Shown: in pieces, positions 35,540 to 46,600 of the stretch
How the letters are laid out: the number at the start of each line of letters is the position of its first letter
Position numbering within the stretch: the first letter of the stretch is position 1
NCBI GenBank assembly: GCA_039707655.1
Contig: CM077670.1
Coordinates: 143,200,001-143,264,000 of the forward strand
DNA length: 64,000 bases
DNA from: Elymus sibiricus
Taxonomy: Eukaryota; Streptophyta; Magnoliopsida; Poales; Poaceae
Reading direction: 5' to 3'
Program-made: the position numbers and the translations under genes
Notes under the pieces: model-generated
The model's database searches: none
Told to the model about the DNA's origin: nothing
Seen by the model: the letters and a program-made list of their open reading frames with translations, nothing else

Positions 35540-36955
35540 TGATAACCCACAAGTATAGGGGATCGCAACAGTTTTCGAGGGTAGAGTATTCAACCCAAAT
35601 TTAGTGATTCGACACAAGGGGAGCCAAAGAATATTTGCAAGTATTAGCAGTCGAGTTGTCAATTCAACCACACCTGAGACTAAATATCTGCAGTAGAGTG
35701 ATCAGTAGCACAGTAGTATAATAGTTTGATAGCAGTAGCAATAATAGTAACGGTAACAGTAACGGTAGCAGCAATAGTAGTAGCAATTGTAATAGTAGTA
35801 GCAACAGTAGTAACTTAGCAAGAACAATATGTGAAGAACTCGTAGGCATTGGATTGGTGATATTGTTGGATAACATTCATCATGTAACAGTCATAACCTA
35901 AGGCGACACCGAACTAGCTCCAATTCATCAATGTAATGTAGGCATGTATTCCGTATATAGTCATACGTGCTTGCGATAAGAACTTGCATGACATCTTTTG
36001 TCCTACCCTCCCGTGGCAGCGGGGTCCATAAGGAAACTAGGGGATATTAAGGCCTCCTTTTAATAGAGAACCGGAACAAAGCATTAACACATAGTGAATA
36101 CATGAACTCCTCAAACTATGGCAATCACCGGAAATAATCCCAATTATTGTCACCTTGGGGTATGCGGATCATAACACATAGCAGGTGCATATAACTTGCA
36201 AGATCGGATCAAGAACACAAATATATTCATGAAAACATAAAGGGTTCAGATCTGGAATCATGGCACTCGGGCCCTAGTGACAAGCATTAAGCATAGCAAA
36301 GTCATAGCAACATCAATCTCAGAACATAGTGGATACTAGGGATCAAGCCCTAACAAAAGTAAATCGATTACATGATAAATCTCATCCAACTCATCACCGT
36401 CCAGCAAGCCTACGAAGGAATTACTCACTCCTGGCGGTGAGCATCATGAAATTGGTGATGACGTATGGTTGATGATGACGATGCCGGAAGATCCCCCTCT
36501 CCGGAGCCCCAAACGGACTCCAGATCTGGCCTCCCAATGAAGAACAGGAGGTGGCGGTGGCTCCGTATCGTGAAACGCAATAAAACTTCCTCTCTTATTT
36601 TTTTCTCTAGAATTGTGAATTTATAGCGTTGGAATTAGCTCAGACGGAGCCACGTGGGCCCCATGAGCCACGTGGGCCCCATGAGCCTGGGGGGGTGGCG
36701 CGCCCTGGTGCCTCGTGGGCACTGGGTGGCTCCCCTCCAGTAGGTTTTGGCTCTAGTATTTTTTATATATTCCATAAAAAATCGCCAAAAAGTTTCATCC
36801 AATTCCAAGAACTTTTATTTCTGCACAAAAACAACACCATGGCAATTCTGCTGAAAACAGCGCCAGTCCGGGTTAGTTCCATTCAAATCATGCAAATTAG
36901 GGGCCAAAACAAGAGCAAAAGTGTTTGGAAAAGTAGATACGACGGAGACGTATCA
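35540..36955 (-). repeat. 5' LTR of element 7
   Basis: 1416 bp, TGATAACCC..GACGTATCA. It shares the trinucleotide tract (about 35720-35815), TATA box and GC inverted repeat with the 3' LTR; the left arm of the inverted repeat is rearranged here (CCACGTGGGCCCCATGAG appears twice, about 36650-36685). Confidence 0.93.
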
Positions 36956-36997
36956 AGGAGGTATCGATATGAGAAGAATGAGCAGAGTCAAGAGTTC

Positions 36998-37088
36998 AAG
37001 CTTGGGGATGCCCAAGGCACCCCAAGTAAATATTCAAGGATACTCAAGCGTGTAAGCTTGGGGATGCCCCGGAAGGCATCACATTCTT
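36998..37088 (+). repeat. Paired-hairpin motif, copy 1 (element 6)
   Basis: AAGCTTGGGGATGCC occurs at 36998 and 37055. The first copy forms CTTGGGG..CCCCAAG (37001-37007 with 37021-37027). The second begins GGGGATGCC CCGGAA GGCAT, a hairpin whose distal end is mutated here. Confidence 0.75.
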
Positions 37089-37239
37089 CTTCTTCGACAA
37101 TTATCGGTATGTCTCGGTTTTTGTTTTGTTGACATAATATGCGTAAATTCTTGGAGTGTCTTTTGTGTTTGTTTTTCCCTTTTCTTTTATGCACCATACT
37201 TGTTGGGGATGATTTCTTATGGTTCTTGGTTTATTTATA

Positions 37240-37440
37240 GAATGCTTCATGCGCTTCACTTAAATCTTTTGAGTATGGATTTAAAGAATGCTCTTTGTGC
37301 TTCACTTAAATATTTTGAGTATGAGTTTATAGAATGCTTCGTTTGCTTCACTTATATATTTTGAGCTTGGATATTGGTCTCTCTATATTCATTGTAGAAT
37401 GCTCTATGAACTTCACTTATATCTTTTAGAGTATGAATAA
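37240..37440 (+). repeat. Short diverged tandem repeat, four units (46, 46, 65 bp spacing)
   Basis: Units begin GAATGCT(T/C)(C/T)..TTCACTTA at 37240, 37286, 37332 and 37397, each followed by an ATTTTGAGTATG-type tail. Confidence 0.75.
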
Positions 37441-37657
37441 AATTATCATCGAAAGTGGGTTTGGAAGAGTGTCAACTCTATGTAGAAATGATCCCACTAT
37501 TTTGGAGGGTCTTGAATCTTATTGGAATAATGATAAAGGTGGATTTGGAGAGGTCATAACTTTATCTAGTGGTGATTACACAATTTTGGAAGAAATTTCA
37601 ATTGATTATGATGAGAACAAAGTTGCTACTTATGATAATTATTGTGACGGTACTTAA
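37433..37657 (+). pseudogene. Short unrecognised ORF in element 6
   Basis: 74 codons (MNKIIIESGFGRVSTLCR to DNYCDGT), acidic, with no recognised domain. It is the only protein-like frame in the internal region of element 6 and could be the last trace of a gag-type ORF. Confidence 0.25.
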
Positions 37658-38415
37658 AGTAGTAATAGTCATTCTTGTAAAATTTTTCATAATTATGAAT
37701 ATCCTCTCAATAATACTAAGCCCCCTCTCCATGTGTTGAAATTTTGAAATTTGCACTTGTTATACCTTCCTATGCTAGTTAAAATATCAATGCTTAGCTA
37801 AAAAGCATTAAAGAAAAGTTCTTGTGTGGAGGCAACCCCATATTTACCCTTACTGTTTTTGTGTGTTCACATGTTTAATCTACTTTAGTAATCAAGTTTT
37901 ATATGTTTTATTGTAATAATGTGCCAAGTAAAGCCTTTGGGATAGTATGGACACTTGTTGATTTGATTCTGTGCAAAAACAGAAACTTTTGCACCCAGTT
38001 CTGGAATTTCTATTCTGTACTGGAACATGATAACATTCTGAAATTTTTCCACATTATTGGTTATAAATTTTTTACGTTGTCCTAATTTTTCAGAATTTTT
38101 GGAGGTACAGAAGTATGGTTTTTAAATCGCTCACTACATGCTGTTCTGTTTTTGACATAATCTGTTTTGTTTGCATAGTTTGCTTGTTTTAGTATTTCCA
38201 TAGCTTATATTGAGTGATATAAATTGTGGAAATGATGGAGTACAGTAGGAATTATTTGAGAACAATTGTGGATCTTGCCTTGACAGTACCTAAATGGATG
38301 ATTAATTTTTATCATACTAACCTATCTCACAAGTTCCGTTAAGTTTTGTGTGATTGAAGTGTTGAAGTTTTGGGTGAGATATCGATATGAGGAGAATAAG
38401 GAGCGGCAAGACCCT

Positions 38416-38502
38416 AAGCTTGGGGATGCCCAAGGCACCCCAAGGTAATATTCAAGGAAGACTCAAGCGTCTATGCTTGGGGATGCCCCGGAAGGCATCC
38501 CC
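38416..38502 (+). repeat. Paired-hairpin motif, copy 2 (element 6)
   Basis: Hairpin 1 is CTTGGGG (38419-38425) with CCCCAAG (38438-38444). Hairpin 2 is GGGGATGCC (38479-38487), loop CCGGAA, GGCATCCCC (38494-38502): a perfect 9-bp stem. Confidence 0.85.
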
Positions 38503-39151
38503 TCTTTCGTCTTCAACACTATAGGTAACCTCACTCGGAGCTATATTTTTATTCATCACATAATATGTGTTTTGCTTGGAGTGTCATTTTATTTTAGTTT
38601 ACTTTGCTTGCTGTTATCAATAATCATGTTTTGTATCTTTTAGTTCAATAAAATGCCAATTATAGCCTTTACCATGCTCAGTTTGCAAGTTCATGTGTTG
38701 CTGTTTGAAAACAGAAAGTTTTCTGTTATGTCCAGAATATTCCTGAATAGTCAGAACATGATAAAAAACTGAAATTTTTATGCAGTAAGCACGCATGAGT
38801 TCTCTGCCACGTGGTAATTTTTCAGAATTTTTGGAGTTAGGGAAGTATGAATTCTTATTCACCCTTTACAGACTGTTCTGTTTTGGCAGATTGCTGTTAT
38901 AGTTGCATTGTTTGCATATGTTTGCTTGTTTAATGTTTCTATTTGTGGATAAGAGTATTAAATATGCAGAGGCATTTAGTATGCAATGTTTAATTATAAT
39001 TTTTGTGGTTTTCTACAGTAGAGAATGTTAAGGTCTTGAGTGGATTTATACTAACTTATCTCACGAGTTCTTGTTGAGTTTTGTGTGGATGAAGTTTTTC
39101 AGATTTAGGAGAAGCCACGATATGAGGGAAATTAAGCAGACACAAGAGCTC

Positions 39152-39269
39152 AAGCTTGGGGATGCCCAAGGCACCCCAAGATAACATTCCAAGAAGTCAA
39201 GGCACCCCAAGATAACATTCCAAGAAGTCTCAAGCAACTAAGCTTGGGGATGCCCCGGTAGGCATCCCA
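39152..39269 (+). repeat. Paired-hairpin motif, copy 3 (element 6), with internal duplication
   Basis: Hairpin 1 is CTTGGGG (39155-39161) with CCCCAAG (39174-39180). A duplicated segment containing CAAGGCACCCCAAGATAACA follows, then hairpin 2: GGGATGCC, loop CCGGTA, GGCATCCC (39247-39268). Confidence 0.85.
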
Positions 39270-40833
39270 CCTTTCTTCGTCAACACCTATCAGTTAGCCT
39301 AAGTTTTTACTTGTTCACATGATATGTGCTATTCTTAGAGTGTCCTTTTATTTTCTTTTTGTTTGTTGTTTGAATAAAATCATCAAGATCTGAAATCTTT
39401 ATTGAGAGAGAGTCTTCACATAGCTACCCATTCACTAAACTACTCTTTGTTCTTCACTTATATCTTTTTGAGTAGTTTATCATTCACTCTCGTGCTTCAT
39501 TTATATACTAAGAGTAAATTGTTGAATGAATTAAATATTATAAAGTTGAAATTATATGTGCTTCATATTATTGTCCCATGGGGAGTAGTGACTTCACATA
39601 AAAGAAGTATAAGTGGTAAAATTTATTGAAAGTTAGCAAACACAGCATTGGTCACTTGAACAATTCATGACAGAATATTGAAGGAAGAGAGATTTCACAT
39701 ATAATTATACTATCTTGGACATCTTCTATGAATGTGAGCCCCCATTAATTATTTTCAACCTTGAACAAGTAGTTGATGTTGGACAAGGAAGACAACGTAA
39801 TGGGTTATGTTTGTTTATATTCACATAGAAGTTATATGTTCTTGGATCCTCTAACATGTGGTGCTTGCCCCCTATCCTTTGCTAGCCAAAAATCCGCACT
39901 AAGTAGAGATACTACTAGTGCATCCAAAATCCTTGAACCCAGTTTCATGTCATGAGAGTCCACTATATCTACCTATGGATTGAATAAGATCCCTCAAGTA
40001 AGTTGTCATCGGTGCAAAAGCAATAAAAATTGCTTCTAAATATGTATGAACTTTTATTGTAAGGGAAAATAAGCTTTGTACCATCTTGTGTTGGTGAAGA
40101 AATAAAAGCGACAGATGACATAATAAAGGTTGCTATCAGAAGGGGCAATATAAAGTGATGTTCCTTTGCATTAAGAGTTTGCACATCCAAAAATAAAAGG
40201 CGCATGACAACCTCTGCTTCCCTCTACGAAGGGCCTATCTTTTAATTTATGTATTTACTTTTATGCAAGAGTCAATATTTTTCTTCTCTATTCCATTTTT
40301 ATTTTCTCTCTTGGCAAGCATCATGTGGTGGGGAAAGATCCAGGCACATATATCCCGTTGAATATAGGTGATCATGAGTTATTATTGTTGACATTATCCA
40401 AGAGATAAATAAGTTGGGAGGCAAAACATTAAGCCCCTATCTTCCTATGTGTTTGACTGAAACGGTTTGTTCTAAAAATATGCTTTGAGTGTCAGCAATC
40501 ATGGAAGACTAAATGATAGTTGAGTATGTGGAATTTGCTAAAACAAAGCCCTTACATAGACCCTTCCTGAAAATAAGAAGAATTGCAATTGTTTGATGAC
40601 TAAAAACATAGTTTGTAAGTTTTCAAGAAAGTTTATGGTCTATACTTTAACACGTGAATATATTGCTACTTGATCATGAGAAGTTTTATGAGCTGAGCTA
40701 CTGTTTATGATATATGATGATGCTAGGAAAAGTGATTGAAATTATCATTGATCAAACTTGTGCACTATGCTAGCATTCATACTTCATAAATTGTTACTTT
40801 TATCATTTACCTACTCGAGGACGAGCAGGAATT
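39270..40833 (+). other. Right internal part of element 6, non-coding
   Basis: A/T-rich, with no recognised gene. Parts resemble a diverged reverse counterpart of sequence in element 7 (for example CTACGAAGGGCCTATCTTTT near 40225 against the reverse of about 29700), suggesting the two families share ancestry. Confidence 0.45.
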
Positions 40834-40847
40834 AAGCTTGGGGATGC
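40834..40847 (+). other. Polypurine tract of element 6
   Basis: AAGCTTGGGGATGC lies directly before the 3' LTR. The same 14-mer recurs in the internal paired-hairpin motifs. Confidence 0.75.
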
Positions 40848-42360
40848 TGATACGTCTCCAATGTATCTATAATTTATGAAGTATTCATGCCATGTTTACA
40901 ACAATTTTATATGGTTTTGGTATGATTTGATTCAAACTAATCCGGACTGACGCTGTTTTCAGCAGAACTACCGTGGTGTTGTTTTTTGTGCAGAAATAAA
41001 AGTTCTCGGAATGGGCTGAAAATTTACGGTGATTTTTTGTGGACCAAAAGAGACCCTCGAAGCTTCGAGGAAGGACCAGAAGCCTCACAAGGAAGTGACA
41101 AGCCTGGGGGGCGCGCCCTCCCCCCAGGGCGCACGAAGCAGGCTTGTCGCTCCCTCGTGGGCCCCCTTGACGTGAAACCAATGCCAAAAATTCCTATAAA
41201 TACCAAAAACCCCAGAAAGAAACCTAGAACTCCCACGCCGCCATTGCAAGCCTCTGTATCGAAGTGATCTCATCTGAGGGGTGAACCAGAGAAGAAAATA
41301 GAGATAGAGATCCAATCCCGGAGGGGCTCCCGCCCGTCCGGGTGCCATGGAGGCCAAGGACCATAGGGGAGAACCTCTCCCCATCTAGGGGGAGGCCATG
41401 GAGGAGCAAGCCGGAGGGGGAACCTCTCTTGCCCTCACTCTCAGTGGCGCCGGAGTGCCACCGGGGGAACCATCATCGCGGTGATCGTCTTCAACAACAT
41501 CACCGTCTTCATCACCTCCCTCATCTCTTTTTAGCGGTCCACTCTCCCGCACCCCGCTGTAATCCCCTACTTGAACATGGTGCTTTATGCCACATATTAT
41601 TGTGCAATGATGTGTTGCCATCCTATGATGTTTGAGTAGATTTCTTTTGTCCTTTGGGTTGATTGATGATCTTGATTGGTTTGAGTTGTATGTTTTATTT
41701 TGGTGCTGTCCTATGGTGCCTTCCGTGCCGCACACACGTGGGGGATTCGCACTGTAGGGTTTTGCAATACGTTCATGATTCTCTTATAGTGGGCAGCTAG
41801 AGTGACAGAAGCTTACACCCGAGTAAGGGGGTTGTTGCGTATGGGTGTAAAGGGGACTTCATACTTAATGCTATGGTTGGGTTTACCTTAATGATTTCTA
41901 GTAGTTGCTGATGCTTGCTAGAGGTCCAATCATAAGTTCATATGATCCGAGTACGGAAAGTATGTCAGCTCATGCCTCTCCCTCATATAAAATTGCAATA
42001 ATGATTACCGATCTTGTTATCAATTACCTAGGACAATTCCGCACATCGATCCATCATTATTCCACACTCGATATTTGTAATATATTGTGATATATTCTAA
42101 CTTTATTTAGGCAGCACCTATTTTTATGTTTTAGTTCTCCGATATCATGCAAATCTATCTCGTTTATACCCACAATGTAGTTTTATTTCTCGTTTCTAGA
42201 TAAAAGCAAACGCTCGGCGTACGTAGAGTCGTATCAGTGGTAGATAGGACTTGAGAGAATATTGATCTTACCTTTAGCTCCTTGAGGGTTCGACATTCCA
42301 TACTTACCACTGCCATCTTTGGAAATTGCTACGATGATTCCTTGCACTTGGGGATTTTCA
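40848..42360 (+). repeat. 3' LTR of element 6
   Basis: 1513 bp, TGATACGTCTCCAATG to GGGGATTTTCA. TATA box TATAAAT at 41195-41201, with the same upstream GC-rich inverted repeat, partly degraded (GTGACAAGCCT against AGGCTTGTCGC). Confidence 0.92.
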
Positions 42361-42718
42361 CTGACCAAGTTCTTTGAGGGTCTAATTGATGCTTTGAAAA
42401 CTTATCATGAAGACAGGTCCGCTTTATTTGTTGATGAATCCCGCAAGTTTGGACACGATGTCCTTTACAAGGTGCTCGTCAACGTCGCCTACCGGAATCC
42501 TGATGTTGATATGTTTGGGATATTCAGAACTTTGCCGAAGAATACTGATATCACTACCATCGACAGGATTGTTGCTCCACTAGCCGACAAGGTTCTTCTC
42601 GTTCCCCGGCACGAAGGCGATCTCCAGAACTAGCCTTATTGTTGTTGTCGGCCCAGTGGGAACCAGGGTACCACGGCCTGTCTGCCTCTGGCCCAGAGGA
42701 CCGCGCTCGGTGGCCGGC

Positions 42719-43542
42719 TGTCGGGCCCATGGAACCCGGGGTATCCAGGCCCGTATGCCTTTGGCCCAGGGCGCAACGCCTGGCGTGGGCCCAGTGGGCC
42801 GTCACCACCGAACTCTCACCAAGACCCCTCATGAGGCCCTGGCCTCCTGAGGCCCCCTCCTTAGGAAGTGGTGGGTAATCCTCAGCACCAACATCAACGG
42901 CCTCGCGAGGTCGCCTCACGAGGCGGCTTCCCGAGTGGCCTCATGAGGCGGCTTTCCAAGGTGGCCTCCCGAGGCCCCCTCCCGCAGGCGCTCGAGACGA
43001 AGGTTGTTCGGCTTGCCGCATGGCCTGGAGCCCGTCACGTGGGTGACGCGCGCGGCGACGAGTGGCGACAGAAGCCGCGCCAGCAGGCGCGGATGAAGAT
43101 GGTTTCCTCTTTCATGTTATGGGAGCAGGGCCAGCTATCTACTCTCCAAAGCAACCCCAAAGGTGTCCCCTTTCAAAATCGCCAAGTGTGGCAACCCTTC
43201 CCGCCTAAGTTTCCAGGGGGAAGAGGACCATGGCCGATAAAAAGGGCAGAGCAGCCATTGTAGAAGGGGAGACCCAGAGAGCTCGGATCGGCTCTTGTTC
43301 TCACCATCCTCAACCTTGTACTCTCTCTATCTCGCACCAGAGAAATACCAACCAAGCAGGAGTAGGGTCTTACACCGCAAGGTGGCCCGAACCTGGGTAA
43401 ACCGCTGAGTCCTCACCCCGTCCCTCGCTACCGCGCTCTCGTCGTAGCCTCGCCATAGCTCAGCCGTGGTAGGAGACGAACCGGTAGAACGAGCTCACCC
43501 CAGTGTTTGAACCTTTGGGTCCCCGGAGCCCGAGTTCCGCCA
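42719..43542 (+). repeat. 5' LTR of element 9
   Basis: 824 bp. TATA-like GATAAAAAGG at 43236. At least five CCTCNNGAGG palindromes (42843, 42901, 42914, 42939, 42965) lie in the U3. It lacks a block of about 107 bp present in the 3' LTR near 53355-53485. Confidence 0.92.
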
Positions 43543-43562
43543 TTTGGCACGCCAGGTAGGGG
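43543..43562 (+). other. Primer-binding site of element 9
   Basis: TTTGGCACGCCAGGTAGGGG directly follows the 5' LTR. Element 4 has the same site with two changes. Confidence 0.6.
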
Positions 43563-43605
43563 TGCGCTACTGTTCTTCTGCTCCGCCCTCAGCTCCACCG
43601 ACCCC

Positions 43606-46600
43606 ATGGCTGACGCACGTCGTGAGCGCGCCGAGCGCAGGGCTGGCCGCGTGGCTCAGACAGAGCCGGTGGCCCGCGGCAATCGCCGCCGCCCCAAAGC
43701 CGAGGCTGCCGCCGCCACTGACCCCGCTGCCCGCGAGCAGCAGGATTCTTCCCACCACCCGTCCGTGCGGGCGGACGGCCACACCGCCACGGCCTCCTCC
43801 CTCGCCCACCATGGGCCGCCGAACCCGCAGGCCGCGCTGCTCATGGCGCGCGAGCTGCTCCGCTACCGTCCGGATGACGCTGGCTACGACGCCTGGCTTG
43901 GCCGCATCACCGAGCTCGTCAACGTCGCCGGGGACGCTCCGGCGCCTTCCCACTCGCTCCGTCCTCCGCCGTGTCATGCTGGGGACCTGGCGCACGGCGC
44001 TCCCCCGCCGCCTCCTCTGTGCGACGAGCGCGCCGGGCCCCAGCACAACGCGCGGGCTCGTGAGCCGTCCCGCGGCGCGTCCTCGCCAGACCGAGATGAA
44101 GCCAGCTGCTAGATCATCCCCCGCGCGCCCCCCGACGCGCGAGTGCTCCTCGAGCGGCAGCGCCAGCGCTAGGACCAGGCCGTTCAGGACGTTGCAGCGG
44201 TCGTCCATCAAAACCGCGCCGCCCTCGCTGGCGGCGTCCCCTCGAGCGGCGTGGGCTGCTGTGCCTTCACCCGCGAGCTGCGTCGCGTGGTCTGGCCCGC
44301 GAAGTTCAAGCCTGAGCTGCCTCCGCGCTACGACGGCACCCCCAACCCCACGGAGTTCCTCCAGCTCTACGCGCTGAGCGTCGAGGCGGCGAACGACGAT
44401 GACAAGTTCATGGCGAACTGGTTCCCCATGGCCCTCAAGGACGGCCCGCGCTCCTGGCTCATGAACCTCCCCGAGGCTTCCATCTCATCATGGGCCGAGC
44501 TCTGCAGCCAGTTCATCGCCAACTTCAAGGGCACACAAGACCGCTCCCTCACCATCAACGACCTGCGGCGTGTTCGGCATCGCCCAGACGAGACCCTCCG
44601 CAAGTACATGCAGCACTTCAGTTAGGTGCTTAACAAGATCCCGCGCGCTTCCGACGCAGCCGTCATCTCCGCGTTCTCCACCGGCGTCATGGACATCAAG
44701 ATGCGCGAGAAGCTCGCCATCAACGGTGAGCTCGACTCCGTGCTTGAGCTGCTCGACCTCGCCGACAGGTGCGCCAAGGCTGAAGAAGGCCGCCTCTTCG
44801 TCCACAACGACCCCGACGCGGCGCTCGACGCCGCCAAGACCAAGAGCAAGGACGTCAAGCGCAAGGGCCCTGCCATGCTTGCGGCGGAGCCCGAGCAGAA
44901 GCGCGGCCGCGACCTCGACGAGCCCAGAAAGGACAACCGGCCACTCTGTGCTTTTCACAACGTCCACTCCCACAGCACCGAAGACTGTCAGGAGCTCAAG
45001 CTGCTCCGCGACGAGCGCCAGGGCCGCCGGGACGACCGTAACGGCCGCGGCACCGGTCGCGGAGGTGGCCGCAGCGGCAACCGCTGGGACAGCCGCAACA
45101 GTAATGGCAACTACCACCAGGGCTGGCGCGATCAGCCTCGCGAGGCCGCCTGGCGCGACCAGCCTCGTGAGGCGAATCCTCAGGCCAATGCCGCTCTCCC
45201 GCCGCTGCCACCGCCACCCCGAAGGAACGACGTCAACCAGCCTGACGAGGGCGCTGGTGGCTAAGAGGAGCCTCGTGCGGTCGCCTGCATCCTCGGCTGG
45301 TCCCAAGCCCCCGCGTCCATCCGCCACTTTAAGCAACTCTATCGCGAGGTGTATGCCGCCCTCTCGAGGCCAGAGGCTTCGCGGCCCCTCAAGTGGTCGC
45401 AGTACGCCATCACCTTCGACTCCAAGGACCACCCCAAGTCCACGGCCTCCACAGGCGCGCTCCCCATGCTGTGCACTCCCACCATCAGCAACGTCGCGGT
45501 CACCAAGACCCTCATCGACGGGGGCGCCGGCCTCAACGTGCTCTCCATCGAGCCCTTTGAGACGCTCCAGGTGCCCTACGACCAGCTGATGCCGACCAGA
45601 CCCTTCTTCGGAGTGACCGATGGCTCCACTATCCCGCTGGGGCAAGTGCGCCTCCCCGTCACCTTCGGCACCCGTAAGAACTACCACACCGAGCTCATCA
45701 ACTTCGACGTGGCGCACATCGGCCTGCCTTATAACGCCATCTTGGGCTACCCGGCTCTCACCAAGTTCATGGCGGCCACCCATCACGCCTACAACGTCCT
45801 CAAGATGCCCGGCTACAGCGGCATCATCACCGTCGCCTGCGACGAAAAGGACGCGGCCAGCACGCTCGAGCGTGCCTACAAGGCTGCCGCTGTCGCGCAC
45901 CCGGCCGACGAGGACGCGGCCGAGCCTTCCGAGGCCGCGCCAGCGAAGAAGAAGTAGCTGTTCTCTCAGGACCACGCCGAGACGAAGAAGGTGTCGGTGG
46001 ACGGCAGCGGCTCCGGCCCTGCCTTCAACATCGGCACAGGCCTCCCTCCTGCATAGGAAAGCGCGCTCATCACCTTCCTTCGGGTAAACTCGGATGTTTT
46101 CGCCTGGAAAGCATCCGACTTGTCCGGTGTGCCGAGGGAGGTGATCGAGCACCACTTAGCAGTGTGCCCTAATGCATGCCCGGTCAAGCAGAAAGCACGG
46201 CGGCAGGCGCCAGAGAAGCAAGAGTTCATCGTCAATGAAGTTCAGAAGCTCCAAGAAGCCGGAGTCGTTCGTGAGGTGCGCCATCCCGAATGGCTCGCCA
46301 ACCTAGTCGTCGCCCCCAATAAGGGCGGCAAGGAGCGCATGTGCGTCGACTTCACCAGCCTCAACAAGTTCTGCCCTCAAGATCCGTTCCCACTGCCCCG
46401 CATCGATCACATCGTGGATTCCACCACCGGGTGCGATTTGCTATGCTTCCTGGATGCCTTCTCAGGCTATCATTAGATCAACATGGCGGCCAAAGATGTG
46501 GAGAGGACGACCTTCGTCACCCCCTGCGGCGTATTTTGTTACGTCTGTATGCCCTTCGGTTTAAGGAGAGCGGGCGCCACCTTCCAGTGGCTAATGCGCA

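Larger units (their letters stand above)
27789..36955 (-). mobile_element. Element 7: LTR retrotransposon with gag-protease and an extra 3' ORF but no reverse transcriptase
   Basis: Termini TGATAACCCACAAG and GGAGACGTATCA with the TSD aggag (27784-27788 and 36956-36960). LTRs of 1414 bp (27789-29202) and 1416 bp (35540-36955). Minus orientation follows from the primer-binding site (35510-35528), polypurine tract (29203-29218) and coding strand. Order on the minus strand: 5' LTR, gag-protease (35470-32713), spacer with an LTR-like promoter (about 32390-31950), extra ORF (31931-31149), non-coding region, 3' LTR. No RT, RNase H or integrase is present, so it is non-autonomous. Its LTRs differ less (about 6 of 200 positions by eye) than those of its host element 6, as nesting requires. 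Confidence 0.93.
25340..42360 (+). mobile_element. Element 6: non-coding LTR retrotransposon (Gypsy-like, LARD-type)
   Basis: Termini TGATATGTCTCC (25340) and TTGGGGATTTTCA (42360) are flanked by the TSD ctgac (25335-25339 and 42361-42365), inside the aORF of element 1. LTRs of 1514 and 1513 bp bracket an internal region without recognisable gag or pol, interrupted by element 7 (27789-36955). The internal domain carries a primer-binding site, repeated A/T-rich blocks, three paired-hairpin motifs and a polypurine tract. It must have used proteins from another element. By eye the LTRs differ at roughly 16 of the first 290 positions. Confidence 0.92.
1744..42633 (+). pseudogene. Antisense aORF of element 1 ('putative gypsy-type transposon' domain, coiled coil), split by four insertions
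   Basis: Segments: exon 1 at 1744-2010 plus 7807-9125; intron 1 at 9126-9204 (79 bp, GTAAGT..CGCAG); exon 2 at 9205-9610; intron 2 at 9611-9713; exon 3 at 9714-10619, 24928-25339 and 42366-42633. The solo LTR and elements 4 and 6 interrupt it, and element 8 lies 12 bp after its stop. The N-terminal region has the conserved blocks CGLVPPYSNFF, FAHMCEIF and FLRRRIAPLQKR typical of the plant Transposase_28 (PF04195) family. An acidic region with a PKKKARV nuclear-signal-like cluster follows, then a long Glu/Lys/Ala coiled coil, then a C-terminal block (VLYKVLVNVAYRNPDVDMF) also seen in element 9. Biochemical function is unknown. Defects: in-frame stops at 1831, 8308, 9965, 10435 and at the element 4 junction; frameshifts near 9340 and 10254. 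It is antisense to pol of its own element. Confidence 0.85.

Noticed and set aside
25340..42360. Naming elements by database family (for example Sabrina-, WHAM- or Sukkula-like)
   Set aside because: The termini and size suggest such families, but without a TREP or Repbase search the names cannot be supported.
44488..46155. Long open frame (about 555 codons) on the minus strand
   Set aside because: It lies opposite the gag-protease-RT frame of element 9; Val/Leu/Gly-rich composition and lack of domains mark it as a GC-driven shadow.
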